Source: Thalassotalea sp. 273M-4
GTDB lineage: Bacteria > Pseudomonadota > Gammaproteobacteria > Enterobacterales > Alteromonadaceae
Direction: 5' to 3'
DNA: 64,000 nt
NCBI RefSeq assembly: GCF_041410465.1
Contig: NZ_CP166961.1
Span: 2,480,001-2,544,000 of the forward strand
Shown here: positions 1-9,066 of the stretch, piece after piece
Numbering within the stretch: position 1 is the first letter of the stretch
Layout: each line of letters begins with the position of its first letter
Notes under the pieces: generated by a model
Databases searched by the model: none
The model's input: only the letters and a program-made list of their open reading frames with translations
What the model was told of the DNA's origin: nothing
Translations under genes and position numbers: made by a program

Positions 1-562
1 CTGTTGTCGCAATGAATAAGTCGCCAGCTTGCACGCCAAAAAATGGTTTCATGCCTTCTACTAACCCGTTTTGCTCTTCGGTTAAAATGGTTGCAACTTT
101 GGCTTTCGCCTCTGGGCCTTGTACCGCAATCATCGCGTATTCTGGACGCTCTGTAATGGTTACGTTAAATTCAGCAGATTGTTTTGCTAGCCATGCCAAA
201 TCTTTTTCACGCGTTGCCGAGTTAACGATTAAGCGGTAAGCCTGGTCATTAAAGAAATAAACAATCAAATCGTCAATAACGCCACCGTCTTCGTTAAGCA
301 TACCGGTGTACAACGCTTTACCTGCTACGGTCAGTTTTGCCACATCATTGGCTAATAAGTAACGTAAGAAAGGTTTTGCGTCATCGCCTTGAATATCAAC
401 AATGGTCATGTGAGAAACGTCAAACATACCCGCGCTGGTACGTACGGCGTGGTGCTCTTCAATTTGAGAACCGTAATTGATTGGCATTTCCCAACCGTGA
501 AAGTCAACCATCTTCGCAGACGATTCAAGGTGCTTGGCGTGTAATACTGTTTTTTGAGTCAT
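1..562 (-). CDS. gcvT: Aminomethyltransferase (glycine cleavage T protein), 3' part outside window
   Basis: This is the T protein of the glycine cleavage system. It transfers the aminomethyl carbon from lipoylated H protein to tetrahydrofolate, releasing ammonia. Only the first 187 codons are present because the gene runs off the left edge. The N-terminus reads [14 protein letters not shown], followed by the family segments [16 protein letters not shown] and [12 protein letters not shown]. The last contains the catalytic-region Asp near residue 97. The ATG at 562 is the only good start in frame. It lies downstream of ubiI on the same strand with a 256-nt leader containing a hairpin. gcvH and gcvP would be expected beyond the edge, which cannot be seen here. 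Identity is clear from sequence. Confidence 0.95.
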   Translation of the reverse strand, partial: MTQKTVLHAKHLESSAKMVDFHGWEMPINYGSQIEEHHAVRTSAGMFDVSHMTIVDIQGDDAKPFLRYLLANDVAKLTVAGKALYTGMLNEDGGVIDDLIVYFFNDQAYRLIVNSATREKDLAWLAKQSAEFNVTITERPEYAMIAVQGPEAKAKVATILTEEQNGLVEGMKPFFGVQAGDLFIATT

Positions 563-624
563 TTTATTATCACTTTCAAAGATCAGCTCGAAGGCTAGAA
601 AAGCCAGAAACGTAACCGATAACC

Positions 625-648
625 TTTGGTTGCAATCTTGCAACCAAA
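625..648 (-). promoter_or_regulatory. Perfect hairpin in the gcvT leader
   Basis: An 11-bp perfect inverted repeat, TTTGGTTGCAA / TTGCAACCAAA, has a 2-nt loop and lies 63 nt upstream of the gcvT start. CC...GG pairs and a GTAACC / GGTAAC repeat extend it outward. No T-run follows on the minus strand, so it does not look like a simple terminator of ubiI. It could be an operator, an RNA-stability hairpin or an attenuator. The role is unknown. Confidence 0.5.
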
Positions 649-818
649 AGGTAACGAAATTTTGCGCCGATTATATACAGACTGGGAATGTTGATCAATT
701 GAAAAACAGCACTTAAAGAATATAAAACCGCATCCAAAGCCAGTAACGAATATAATTTCAAATTAATTGATTTATCGAAATTATATACAAAGCATAACAT
801 CAACCATTAACCTTAATT

Positions 819-2048
819 TTACAAGCCGTCGTTGTATTGAGACGGTGTTGGTAATGGTTTACCAAATCCCATCGCATGTTTTAGTAACAAAGCCTTGATG
901 GGGGCGGTTTTATTTACCAATGACATGCCAATACCTCGAGCCACTTTCGGTAGACGCTGTTGCCATGAAAATCCTTGTTTCAGCGCTTCCATCGCTAAAA
1001 TCATTTCGCTAGCATCGGCTTTGCGCCAACGGCTAAATTTGGCAAACGCCGGCTGATCAGCAATATCAAGGCCTTTACTGTGTATCTCATTTAAGGTTTG
1101 TGCCAAAGCACTGGCATCGATAAAACCTAGGTTAACACCTTGCCCCGCCAGCGGATGAATGGTGTGAGCAGCGTCGCCAATGAGCACCACGCGTTGTTTG
1201 GCAAAGTCATCAACCAAGCGCATGGTTAAAGGAAAGGTCATTCGTTCGCTTTGAAGTTCAATTTGGCCAAGCTTACCATCACTTGCGGCAATAATTTCTT
1301 TATTAAAGTCGACGTCGGCTAATTGCTTTAGTCGGTTGGCTTGCTCTGGCGGTAACGACCAAACAATGGAACACAAGTCCGATTGATACAAGGGTAAAAA
1401 CGCCAATGGCCCGGTCTCTAAAAACACCTGCCAAGCGGTATTTTGATGACCTTGACTGCATTTAACTGTTGCTACCAGTGCATGGTGGTCGTAGTCGCGA
1501 AAGTTCATTGGTACATTAATCTGTTTTCGCACCCAAGAATTCGCACCATCGGCGCCAATCACTAATTTAGCCGTAACAGGCGAATGCGCATCAAAGGTTA
1601 AAAACGATTCACTCTCGCCAATGTGCAAGTCGGTTAAACGGTGTGGGATCAAGTGAATTTGTGGCTGCTGACTGACTTTATTTAACAACGCATTACGCAC
1701 AATGTCATTTTCAACAATCCAACCTAGATCCGTTTCAAGGCTATGCATTTTAGCAATATCTTGACAACTAAAGTCAACATGACCAAACCCGTCTTTATCC
1801 CACACATGCATATGTTGGTAGGCTTGCAATCGCTCATTACTGATGGCATCCCAAACGCCTAAATTGGTTAGAAATTGTTTACTGGCTGCGTTTATGGCAC
1901 TGACTCGAAGTTTAGGGGACGCAGAAACAGAGGCTTGGGGCTGTGGTTCGACAACCGCAATTCGATAATCGGTATTTTGGCTAATAGCCAAAGCAGCAGC
2001 TAGGCCGACCATACCACCACCAACAATAACGATATCTGCACTTTGCAT
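819..2048 (-). CDS. ubiI: FAD-dependent ubiquinone-biosynthesis hydroxylase, UbiI/VisC type
   Basis: A 409-aa flavoprotein monooxygenase of the UbiH/COQ6 family. In E. coli UbiI hydroxylates C5 of the 2-octaprenylphenol ring in aerobic ubiquinone synthesis. Visible motifs are an N-terminal Rossmann dinucleotide-binding stretch (IVIVGGGMVGLAAA), the second FAD motif VIGADGANSWVRK in mid-protein, and the C-terminal GDAAHTIHPLAGQGVNLG signature. It follows ubiH with a 24-nt gap, in the conserved order ygfB-pepP-ubiH-ubiI-gcvT. The ATG at 2048 has an AAGGAT Shine-Dalgarno sequence. UbiI rather than UbiH or UbiF is assigned mainly from position in the operon and GDAAH in place of GNAAH, so the exact ring position is inference. 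Confidence 0.88.
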   Translation of the reverse strand: MQSADIVIVGGGMVGLAAALAISQNTDYRIAVVEPQPQASVSASPKLRVSAINAASKQFLTNLGVWDAISNERLQAYQHMHVWDKDGFGHVDFSCQDIAKMHSLETDLGWIVENDIVRNALLNKVSQQPQIHLIPHRLTDLHIGESESFLTFDAHSPVTAKLVIGADGANSWVRKQINVPMNFRDYDHHALVATVKCSQGHQNTAWQVFLETGPLAFLPLYQSDLCSIVWSLPPEQANRLKQLADVDFNKEIIAASDGKLGQIELQSERMTFPLTMRLVDDFAKQRVVLIGDAAHTIHPLAGQGVNLGFIDASALAQTLNEIHSKGLDIADQPAFAKFSRWRKADASEMILAMEALKQGFSWQQRLPKVARGIGMSLVNKTAPIKALLLKHAMGFGKPLPTPSQYNDGL

Positions 2049-2072
2049 AACTTTATATCCTTTTAAGGCGGG

Positions 2073-3308
2073 CTAAAAGTGGCCCATGGTTTTGGCTGCG
2101 AACAAAGATTTAACCGCATCACATTGATTTAAGGCGGTTAAACCAGCCCCTCGACCAAGTGCTAATAGCCAATAATTATTGGAAAAAATATGGACCAAAG
2201 AATCGGTTAATTGAATAACTTGCTGTTGGTCAACAAAGCGTTTATTAGCGTATTGAGTAAGCAAGTCCATGCGCCCTAAATCCGCCTCAGCTTTTTTATC
2301 GTCTTTAGCCTTTGCGTTGTTCGCTATTGCATGTAAATACGCTTGAGCGACGTTGGCAAAATCTTTCACATCGCGTACACCTAAGTTAAAGCCTTGGCCA
2401 GCAATAGGGTGTAAGGTGTGGGCGGCATTACCAAGTAAGGCCATACGTGGATACGTTTGCTGTTCGACTTGTTTTAAAATAAGCGGGTAACTAAAGCGTT
2501 TGCCAACGGTATTAAAGTGACCAAGCCAGGTGCCAAAATTACGACTAAGAGCGTCGGCAAAGTTGGCATCATCCAACGCCATCACATTGGCCACATCACA
2601 ATTTTTGACCGTCCAAACTAATGAGCAACGCCCATTAGTCATCGGTAATAATGCTATTGGCCCAGATTCGGTGAACCGTTCAAAAGCCCGACCTTGATGG
2701 GCAAGCTCAGGGCTGACGTTAGCAATGATCGCCGTTTGACCGTAATCACGGGTATGACTGTCGATGTTGGCAAACTTTCGACATACCGAATTGGCACCAT
2801 CACAGCCTAACAATAATGTTGCTTTAAGCTCAGTATGATCAGACAAACGCACAGTCACGTTGTTACGCTGCCAAGCAATATGTTCTATTGCCGTTGATGT
2901 ATATAACTGAACCTGAGGTTGCTGTTTTAACTTGGTCAGTAAAGCATTACCAATAGCTTGCATTTCAGCGACATAGCCCAGCGCACTCACGCCCTGCTCG
3001 CTCGCACTCAGCCTTGCTTTAGCAAAATGACCTCGATCAGATATATGAATATTTTTTATTGGTTCGGCGTGCTGTTTTAAGCTTGACCAAACGCCAAGCT
3101 CTTTAAGAAAAAGGGCACTACCATGCGATAATGCGATAACTCTGGCGTCGTAACTTTGCGGTAAGTCACCTGACATTGGGCTACTATCAACAACCGCAAT
3201 CGACAAGGGCTTGGCTGTTTTTAGGCTCGACAGCGCTAATGCGACACTCGCCCCGGTTAACGCCCCTCCGGCAATGATCACATCGAATGATTGCAACGAC
3301 TCGCTCAT
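2073..3308 (-). CDS. ubiH: 2-octaprenyl-6-methoxyphenol hydroxylase UbiH
   Basis: A 411-aa FAD monooxygenase, paralogous to the next gene downstream. It is expected to hydroxylate C1 of the ubiquinone precursor ring. It carries the N-terminal FAD fold (FDVIIAGGALTGASVALALS), the mid-protein LLGCDGANSVCRKF motif and GNAAHTLHPIAGQGFNLG near the C-terminus. The Asn in GNAAH is typical of UbiH. I start it at the ATG at 3308 rather than the in-frame TTG one codon upstream. A GGGAAG purine run lies 8 nt before it. It sits between pepP and ubiI on the same strand, as in E. coli. An insertion near residues 285-300 (NAKAKDDKKAEA) is lysine- and alanine-rich. Confidence 0.9.
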   Translation of the reverse strand: MSESLQSFDVIIAGGALTGASVALALSSLKTAKPLSIAVVDSSPMSGDLPQSYDARVIALSHGSALFLKELGVWSSLKQHAEPIKNIHISDRGHFAKARLSASEQGVSALGYVAEMQAIGNALLTKLKQQPQVQLYTSTAIEHIAWQRNNVTVRLSDHTELKATLLLGCDGANSVCRKFANIDSHTRDYGQTAIIANVSPELAHQGRAFERFTESGPIALLPMTNGRCSLVWTVKNCDVANVMALDDANFADALSRNFGTWLGHFNTVGKRFSYPLILKQVEQQTYPRMALLGNAAHTLHPIAGQGFNLGVRDVKDFANVAQAYLHAIANNAKAKDDKKAEADLGRMDLLTQYANKRFVDQQQVIQLTDSLVHIFSNNYWLLALGRGAGLTALNQCDAVKSLFAAKTMGHF

Positions 3309-3358
3309 CAAATGACTTCCCTTGTTCGCTAAATACTCACATTGTTTACAATTAAAGT

Positions 3359-4681
3359 TTATGCCATTAACGCTTCAATTTCGGCAACGGTTTTAGGCGC
3401 ATTAAGGCTTAAGTTTTCAAAGCCTGACTCAGTAACTAAAATGTTATCTTCAATGCGCACTCCCACGCCTTGATATTCTTCTGGCACATCGGCTTCGGCA
3501 TCAAAATATAAGCCAGGTTCAATGGTCATCACCATGCCTGGGGCAAATGCGCGTTGTTGGTTTTTATTGTCGTCCATTTGATAATCACCGACATCATGCA
3601 CGTCTAACCCTAACCAATGGCCAAGACCGTGAATAAAGTACTTTTTACACGCTTTTTCTTCGATTAGCTGGTCTAAATCGCCGGATAAAATACCAAGTTC
3701 AACTAAACCTTGGGTTAAGACGGTAATCGCCACTTCGGTTGCCTTGGCAAATGTAGAACCAGGTTTTATGGTATTGATGGCGGCTTCTTGTGCGGCCAAT
3801 ACGACTTCGTATAGTTTTTTCTGCGCGCGAGTGAATTTGCCTGACACTGGGAACGTTCGCGTAATATCAGCGGCGTAGCCGGCAAGCTCAGCGCCAGCAT
3901 CAATTAATACCATTTCACCGCCCATTAGCACCTCATTGTTATCGGTGTAATGTAAAATAGTGGCGTTCTCACCACCGCCAACGATGGTACCGTAAGCGGC
4001 GCTTCTGGCACCATTATAGGCAAACTCATGCAAAATGTCGGCTTCAAGTTGGTATTCAAAAATCCCTTGCGCCGCACGTTTCATTGCCCTTTTATGCGCA
4101 TTTGCAGTGATGTCATTAGCAACACGCATAATGTTAATTTCGCCATTAGACTTAAATAAACGCATCTCGGCAAGAATGTCTCGGGTATCCATCACGGTTG
4201 CAGGTGCTTTAAAGCCTTGTTTGTAACCATTTCGAAGGATTTCTAAACAGGCAAAAACCATGTTGTCGAACTCTTTATTGGCGCCTTGGGCAAACATTAA
4301 TACCGACTTGTCATTAATGTATACAGGTAACACTTGTTCAAGCTCGTCTAGGGTATAAACCAGATCAAATTGGTATTCACTTTCGGCTTTTTCAGGGCCT
4401 ACTCGACGCCCGTGCCATACTTCTTGCATGGGGTCTTTATCAAGGCAAAATAAAATGCTTTGTTTAACCTCGCCATTGATTAACACCAACAAAGCATCTG
4501 GCTCATTAAAACCGGTCAAATAGTAAAAGTCTTTGTCTTGGCAAAATAAGTATTCTGTATCGCGCGAGCGAGTGACTTCTTTATTCGCTGGAATTAAAGC
4601 CACACTGTTTGCCGGCATTTGCGCAATAAAAGTGTTGCGACGAGCAACATATTCAGAAACTTCAATAGGTGTGTAATGCAT
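3359..4681 (-). CDS. pepP: Xaa-Pro aminopeptidase (aminopeptidase P)
   Basis: A cytosolic metallopeptidase that removes N-terminal residues preceding proline. From the ATG at 4681 (MHYTPIEVSEYVARRN) the protein is 440 aa, the family's usual length (441 in E. coli). The open frame extends further upstream, but that extension overlaps ygfB and lacks family similarity. The C-terminal pita-bread domain has the two-metal ligands: Asp in LIDAGAEL and GYAADITRTF, His in HGLGHWLGLDVHD, Glu in TIEPGLYF and in VRIEDN. It follows ygfB by 25 nt and precedes ubiH, an arrangement widely conserved in gammaproteobacteria. Confidence 0.95.
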   Translation of the reverse strand: MHYTPIEVSEYVARRNTFIAQMPANSVALIPANKEVTRSRDTEYLFCQDKDFYYLTGFNEPDALLVLINGEVKQSILFCLDKDPMQEVWHGRRVGPEKAESEYQFDLVYTLDELEQVLPVYINDKSVLMFAQGANKEFDNMVFACLEILRNGYKQGFKAPATVMDTRDILAEMRLFKSNGEINIMRVANDITANAHKRAMKRAAQGIFEYQLEADILHEFAYNGARSAAYGTIVGGGENATILHYTDNNEVLMGGEMVLIDAGAELAGYAADITRTFPVSGKFTRAQKKLYEVVLAAQEAAINTIKPGSTFAKATEVAITVLTQGLVELGILSGDLDQLIEEKACKKYFIHGLGHWLGLDVHDVGDYQMDDNKNQQRAFAPGMVMTIEPGLYFDAEADVPEEYQGVGVRIEDNILVTESGFENLSLNAPKTVAEIEALMA

Positions 4682-4706
4682 AATGTTTGTTCTTATCGTT
4701 AGTGAA

Positions 4707-5276
4707 TTAATGCAAGGTTTGATTGTTGTCGTTAGAGTTAGGCTTTTTACCGAGTTCGGTAAAACACAGCAAAGATGAAATACGGACATATTCTAAAATT
4801 TCAAAATACGCCTGTTCGGTTTCTTCATCTTCGTCTAATTCATCTGACAAATTTGCGATTTCAGCAAAGTCCTTAATGATTTCGCTGATGTCTTCAGATA
4901 ATTTTTTATTTTCTTTTTGTTCTAAGCCAAAGCCTAAATTAAAGCCCTGAACCCAAGAACTTAACGCGGTACCACGCTCTTCCATCGATTCATCATCGTC
5001 GGGTAGTAATAATTGAAAACTGTAGTCTTGATCGACAATGCTTTGCCAAATTTCGCCGAACAGACTTTTAATAAACCCTTTTAAGGATTTGCTTAAGCCT
5101 TCACCGTTATTAAACAAGTCATTGATCACCGCCAAGTAAGCATCATCTTCAAAAGGATAACCGGCGCAAACAAGACCAGATAATAAACCATGAATTTCTG
5201 AGGCATGAGCCTGAAAGTTTTCGCCACCGAAGTTGGCTTGCACATCGGCAAATGTTAAAGAGTTGTGAGTAGACAT
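4707..5276 (-). CDS. ygfB: YgfB family protein (UPF0149)
   Basis: A 189-aa acidic, mostly helical protein of the UPF0149/YecA-like family. Its N-terminus (FADVQANFGGENFQAHASEIHGLLSGLVCAG) is the characteristic segment. The core YPFEDDAYL...LPDDDESMEERG...WVQGFNLGFG is also typical. In Pseudomonas a YgfB homologue has been linked to control of ampDh3 and beta-lactam response, but whether that applies here is unknown. It is the first gene of the ygfB-pepP-ubiH-ubiI run and is divergent from the 6S RNA. The zapA gene that usually separates ygfB from 6S RNA is missing. Confidence 0.9.
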   Translation of the reverse strand: MSTHNSLTFADVQANFGGENFQAHASEIHGLLSGLVCAGYPFEDDAYLAVINDLFNNGEGLSKSLKGFIKSLFGEIWQSIVDQDYSFQLLLPDDDESMEERGTALSSWVQGFNLGFGLEQKENKKLSEDISEIIKDFAEIANLSDELDEDEETEQAYFEILEYVRISSLLCFTELGKKPNSNDNNQTLH

Positions 5277-5573
5277 TCAGTTTCGTTCAATGATAAATAA
5301 AATAACGTTAATCGTAACACTCTGTGCCCTTTCAGACCAGAAAAACAGCGAATTAGGATCCAAAAGCGCAGAAATTCAACAAACAATTAAAAGCGGCCAA
5401 TTTACCCTTGCCAATTATAAATAGCTAGGTTACAGTGCCCAAAAATAAAGGTGTTGCGAGACATTTCAAATGTTTGCATGGCGCAACGGGCAAGGTTTGT
5501 CTAATAACTTTTGTCATTACTTTATTACTAAATTATGCTCCAGCTTTTTTCTAAGCGGTGTATAATAAAAAAT
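5277..5573. other. ygfB / 6S RNA divergent spacer; zapA absent
   Basis: There is no gene here. A minus-strand TATAAT at 5414-5419, with a weak TTGGGC 17 nt upstream, could drive ygfB. Nested inverted repeats lie between 5407 and 5494: CTTGCC/GGCAAG on the outside, GTTGCG/CGCAAC inside, and ACATT/AATGT at the centre. They overlap that candidate promoter. The plus-strand 6S promoter lies at the right end. I see no zapA reading frame. Confidence 0.5.
5561..5566 (+). promoter_or_regulatory. -10 box of the 6S RNA promoter
   Basis: A perfect TATAAT lies 7-12 nt before the predicted 6S 5' end (about 5573). The -35 region is poor, with no recognisable TTGACA at a 16-18 nt spacing. An activator or extended contacts may therefore be involved. 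Confidence 0.6.
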
Positions 5574-5756
5574 GTACCCTGGGATGTTGGGTTGTTAACC
5601 ATGTCCCTGAGCCGATAAGTTTTACCTAAGGGGATTCATCGGTTGCTACTGAGCAAGCCCAGCTTGTACTGGGAAGCCTAAGGCGATTGAGCAATCTCCG
5701 CCTTGAACACACGGTTGTTCAAGGGCTGACGTTGACGCCGGCATTCTGGGGCACGC
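5573..5756 (+). ncRNA. ssrS: 6S RNA (RNA polymerase regulator)
   Basis: 6S RNA binds sigma-70 holoenzyme by mimicking an open promoter, mainly in stationary phase. Conserved blocks are visible: CCCTGAGCCGATA near the 5' side, GGTTG...TGAGCAAGC in the middle, then GGGAAGCCT, CCGCCTTGAAC and GGTTGTTCAAGGG on the 3' side. The closing helix pairs CCCTGGGATG (5577-5586) with GCATTCTGGGG (5741-5751). The length of about 180 nt fits the family. The usual neighbours zapA (upstream) and fau/ygfA (downstream) are absent. Ends are approximate. Confidence 0.92.
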
Positions 5757-5796
5757 CAATTTTCTGCTTTCTAGTCACCTCATAACCCATTGAGTT

Positions 5797-5961
5797 CCCA
5801 TCCAACAGCATGATGGGATAACGGTACATATTTTCTAGTCCTTTGCGCATTTCATTTTGTTTTAAAATAATATACACGGCACGAGATCGATTTTCGACAG
5901 CAGCTCCCTGCGATGCTCTACCTGCTGCTTACCTGCAGTCGAAAAGCATGATGGGATGACG
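5797..5961. repeat. Putative dispersed extragenic repeat element with long stem-loop
   Basis: The core 5891-5945 begins TTTTCGAC and ends GTCGAAAA. It has nested AGCAG/CTGCT arms, giving a hairpin of about 55 nt. Direct copies of GCATGATGGGAT(A/G)ACG lie on both sides of the intervening DNA (5808 and 5946). Read on the minus strand, CGTCATCCCATCATGC resembles the way many proteobacterial intergenic repeats begin, but I cannot confirm other genomic copies from one window. Confidence 0.35.
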
Positions 5962-6042
5962 ATTTTTAATCTATGTATTTTATCTCACAGACTATCCTTA
6001 TAGCTCTCTTGCATTAAAGCCTGAAAGCTTTGTTCACTATGT

Positions 6043-6099
6043 CCTTGCAACCTTTTACCTTATTTCCTTGCAACCTTTTGCCTTATTTCCTTACAACCA
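6043..6099. repeat. 23-bp direct tandem repeat, about 2.5 copies
   Basis: Copy 1 is 6043-6065 and copy 2 is 6066-6088, differing by one base (TTTTACC versus TTTTGCC). Both start CCTTGCAACC and end CCTTATTT. A third, partial copy (CCTTACAACCA) runs 6089-6099. It is immediately downstream of acnB on the far side of its terminator. No function is apparent. Confidence 0.8.
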
Positions 6100-6126
6100 T
6101 AAAATCTTAACGTTTTAAAAAGCAAA

Positions 6127-6154
6127 AAAATCGGGATTAAAAAATCCCGATTTT
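6127..6154 (-). terminator. Rho-independent terminator of acnB
   Basis: Stem AAAATCGGGAT / ATCCCGATTTT with a short A-rich loop. On the minus strand it ends in a long T-run. It lies 32 nt beyond the acnB stop. Confidence 0.85.
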
Positions 6155-6185
6155 AATGATGGTGCTTAAAGCGCGCTAATTAACA

Positions 6186-8783
6186 TTATGCTTCGCTTTG
6201 GGCGATAACCACTTCTTTCGCTTTTTTGGTGTAACTTTCCATTTTATGGAAATTTAAGTAGCGATATGTATCTGCGGCCGTGGTGTCAATTTTCGCCGAA
6301 TACTGCATGTATTCTTCAACCGTAGGTAAACGCCCTACAATCGCACCTACCGCAGCAAGCTCAGCTGAGGTTAAGTAAACATTGGCGCCATTACCTAAAC
6401 GGTTAGGGAAGTTACGAGTCGATGTTGACAATACAGTCGCTTTGTCTGCCACGCGCGCTTGGTTACCCATACACAATGAACAGCCTGGCGTTTCAATACG
6501 AACCCCAGCTTTGCCGTAAATAGAATAGTAACCTTCTTCGGTTAATTGATCTCTGTCCATTTTCGTTGGCGGTGCAACCCATAAGCGGGTGTTAAGCACG
6601 CCACCAAAATCTTCGAGTAATTTACCTGCCGCACGGAAGTGACCAATGTTGGTCATACATGAACCGATAAAGACTTCGTCAATGCTATCGCCAGCAACGT
6701 CAGATAACAGCTTGGCATCGTCTGGGTCGTTTGGACAACATACGATAGGCTCTTTAATGTCGGCTAAGTCGATTTCAATGACGTGGGCGTATTCGGCATC
6801 TGCATCGGCTTGCATTAATGCCGGATTGTCTAGCCACTCTTGCATCGCATTGATACGACGCTCGATGGTGCGAACATCACCGTAACCTTCGCTGATCATC
6901 CACTTAAGCATCACGATGTTAGATTCTAGGTATTCTTTAACCGACTCTTCTTCAAGTTTAATCGTACAACCTGCAGCAGAGCGTTCAGCAGACGCATCAG
7001 AAAGCTCGAATGCTTGCTCAACCGTTAAGCCTTTAAGACCTTCGATTTCGAGAATTCGACCCGAGAATTCATTGATCTTACCCGCTTTTTCAACGGTTAA
7101 TAGGCCGTTTTTAATGCCGTAATAAGGAATGGCGTGTACAAGGTCACGTAAAGTGATACCTGGTTGCATTTCACCTTTAAAACGAACCAATACAGATTCA
7201 GGCATATCAAGAGGCATAACACCGGTTGCGGCAGCAAATGCAACTAAACCTGAGCCAGCTGGGAACGAAATACCTAATGGGAAGCGAGTATGCGAGTCAC
7301 CACCGGTACCAACAGTATCTGGTAATAGCATACGGTTTAACCAGGAGTGGATAATACCATCGCCTGGGCGTAATGATACACCACCACGGTTCATAATAAA
7401 GTCTGGTAAGGTGTGATGAGTGTTCACATCAACAGGCTTAGGGTAAGCTGAAGTGTGACAAAATGACTGCATGGTTAAATCGGCAGAGAACCCTAAACAG
7501 GCTAAATCTTTTAGCTCGTCACGGGTCATAGGACCGGTTGTATCTTGCGAACCGACGGTGGTCATTTTTGGTTCACAGTATTGACCTGGACGCACACCGT
7601 CAACACCACAGGCTTTACCAACCATCTTTTGCGCTAAGGTGTAACCTTTACCCGAATCGGTAATGTCTTGTGGTTTTGCAAACATATCGGTTTCTGCAAG
7701 GCCTAAGGCTTCACGAGCGCGACCTGTTAAACCACGACCAATGATAAGAGGAATACGACCACCAGCACGAACTTCGTCAAGCAATACAGAGCTTAGCTTG
7801 AATGTAGAGATAACCTCATCAGTACCTGAGCGTTTAACAACACCTTCGTATGGGTAGATATCGATGACATCGCCCATATTCATTTTTTGCACGTCTAACT
7901 GGATAGGTAACGCACCTGAGTCTTCCATCGTGTTGTAAAAAATAGGGGCAATTTTGCCACCAAGACAAACACCACCAGAACGTTTGTTTGGTACATAAGG
8001 AATGTCTTCACCCATAAACCATAACACAGAGTTAGTGGCTGATTTACGAGAAGAACCGGTACCAACAACATCACCAACATAGGCTAATGGGATGCCATCT
8101 TTTTGTAATTCTTCGATTTGCTTTAATGGACCAACAGCACCGTTTTCGTCAGGAGTAATGCCTTCACGTTCCATTTTAAGCATGGCTTTAGCGTGTAAAG
8201 GAATGTCTGGGCGCGACCATGCATCGGGTGCAGGAGATAAGTCATCGGTGTTGGTTTCACCCGTTACTTTAAAGACTTTCACCGTAATTTTTTCAGCAAC
8301 GGCTGGCTTGTCAGTAAACCACTTCGCATCGGCCCAATCTTGCATCACTTGTTTGGCGTGCGCATTTCCGGCATCAGCTTTTTCTTTAACATCAAAAAAT
8401 GCATCAAACATTAGCAAAGTACTTGCTAGACCTTTTGCAGCGGTGCCGGCTAGGGCATCATCGTCAAGCAAATCAATCATTGGTTGAATGTTGTAACCGC
8501 CTAACATGGTACCTAATAATTCGGTTGCACGATCTGCAGATAAGATTGGTGAGCTAGCTTCGCCTTTGGCAACAGCCGCTAGAAAACCGGCTTTTACATA
8601 CGCCGCATCGTCAACCCCTGGAGGCACGCGATTGGCTAAAAGATCTAGAATGAATTCTTCTTCACCCGCAGGTGGATTTTTAACAAGTTCTACTAATTGA
8701 GCAACTTGCTCGGCGTCTAATGGCTTAGGCACAATTCCCTCAGCCGCACGTTCTTCTACGTGTTTGCGATAATCTTGAAGCAC
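6186..8783 (-). CDS. acnB: Bifunctional aconitate hydratase 2 / 2-methylisocitrate dehydratase
   Basis: AcnB is a cytosolic 4Fe-4S enzyme that isomerises citrate to isocitrate in the TCA cycle. It can also act in the 2-methylcitrate cycle. The cluster ligands are visible as C709 ([12 protein letters not shown]) and C768/C771 ([10 protein letters not shown]). The HEAT-like N-terminal domain and the swivel domain come first, in the AcnB-specific order. I start it at a GTG at 8783: GAGGAAA lies 6 nt upstream, and it gives [16 protein letters not shown] and 865 aa, exactly the E. coli length. An ATG 33 nt upstream at 8816 adds residues that do not match the family. It is transcribed alone, with its own terminator. 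Confidence 0.96.
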   Translation of the reverse strand: MLQDYRKHVEERAAEGIVPKPLDAEQVAQLVELVKNPPAGEEEFILDLLANRVPPGVDDAAYVKAGFLAAVAKGEASSPILSADRATELLGTMLGGYNIQPMIDLLDDDALAGTAAKGLASTLLMFDAFFDVKEKADAGNAHAKQVMQDWADAKWFTDKPAVAEKITVKVFKVTGETNTDDLSPAPDAWSRPDIPLHAKAMLKMEREGITPDENGAVGPLKQIEELQKDGIPLAYVGDVVGTGSSRKSATNSVLWFMGEDIPYVPNKRSGGVCLGGKIAPIFYNTMEDSGALPIQLDVQKMNMGDVIDIYPYEGVVKRSGTDEVISTFKLSSVLLDEVRAGGRIPLIIGRGLTGRAREALGLAETDMFAKPQDITDSGKGYTLAQKMVGKACGVDGVRPGQYCEPKMTTVGSQDTTGPMTRDELKDLACLGFSADLTMQSFCHTSAYPKPVDVNTHHTLPDFIMNRGGVSLRPGDGIIHSWLNRMLLPDTVGTGGDSHTRFPLGISFPAGSGLVAFAAATGVMPLDMPESVLVRFKGEMQPGITLRDLVHAIPYYGIKNGLLTVEKAGKINEFSGRILEIEGLKGLTVEQAFELSDASAERSAAGCTIKLEEESVKEYLESNIVMLKWMISEGYGDVRTIERRINAMQEWLDNPALMQADADAEYAHVIEIDLADIKEPIVCCPNDPDDAKLLSDVAGDSIDEVFIGSCMTNIGHFRAAGKLLEDFGGVLNTRLWVAPPTKMDRDQLTEEGYYSIYGKAGVRIETPGCSLCMGNQARVADKATVLSTSTRNFPNRLGNGANVYLTSAELAAVGAIVGRLPTVEEYMQYSAKIDTTAADTYRYLNFHKMESYTKKAKEVVIAQSEA

Positions 8784-8859
8784 GGTGCTTTCCTCTTGTC
8801 TGAAAATGTGAAACATGGCAAGGCCAATGTTTTCATTTTGTAAAAATAATTATGCACGG

Positions 8860-8886
8860 ATTATACGTGATCACATTTGAAAACAA
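8860..8886 (-). promoter_or_regulatory. Candidate acnB promoter with half CRP-like site
   Basis: A perfect minus-strand TATAAT (plus 8860-8865) lies about 77 nt upstream of the GTG start. A -35-like TTGTTT is at a short 15-nt spacing. AAATGTGATCACG in the spacer contains one perfect CRP half-site (TGTGA) but not the second. Control by CRP is only a possibility. Confidence 0.4.
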
Positions 8887-9020
8887 AACGATTACAACAG
8901 AAATGGTATTTATATGCAGTATAAATACAAATGATATGGGTTAAGAGAGTAAGCACATAAATCTAAAAAACTTCAGGATTTAAAGTGCAGGTGCTTTAAC
9001 TCTGAAAGGTAAAAGATAAA

Positions 9021-9050
9021 AAAAATGCCAGACATTGGTCTGGCATTTTT
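9021..9050 (-). terminator. Rho-independent terminator of the pdh operon (after lpdA)
   Basis: A 13-bp perfect stem, AAAAATGCCAGAC / GTCTGGCATTTTT, with a 4-nt loop. It lies 17 nt beyond the lpdA stop and is followed on the minus strand by T-rich sequence. Confidence 0.9.
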
Positions 9051-9066
9051 AAACGATTTTCAGAAA

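Larger units (their letters stand above)
5755..6185. other. 6S RNA to acnB spacer at a synteny break
   Basis: A non-coding stretch of 431 nt between two blocks that are far apart in E. coli (63-65 min and 2-3 min). It holds two near-identical copies of GCATGATGGGAT(A/G)ACG at 5808-5823 and 5946-5961. It also holds a small hairpin CCCATC/GATGGG at 5797-5817, a long stem-loop at 5891-5945, a 23-bp tandem repeat at 6043-6099 and the acnB terminator. No reading frame is convincing. Confidence 0.6.

Noticed and set aside
576..803. 75-codon open frame between ubiI and gcvT on the minus strand
   Set aside because: No Shine-Dalgarno sequence, no family features, and it covers the gcvT leader hairpin.
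5573..5756. Protein-coding interpretation of the 6S locus
   Set aside because: Conserved 6S blocks and the closing helix explain the sequence; frames are short and broken.
8092..8487. 131-codon open frame antisense to acnB
   Set aside because: It lies wholly inside the well-conserved acnB frame, shows Ser/Ala-rich shadow composition and has no ribosome-binding site. Similar shadows occur opposite pilC, aceF and ftsZ.
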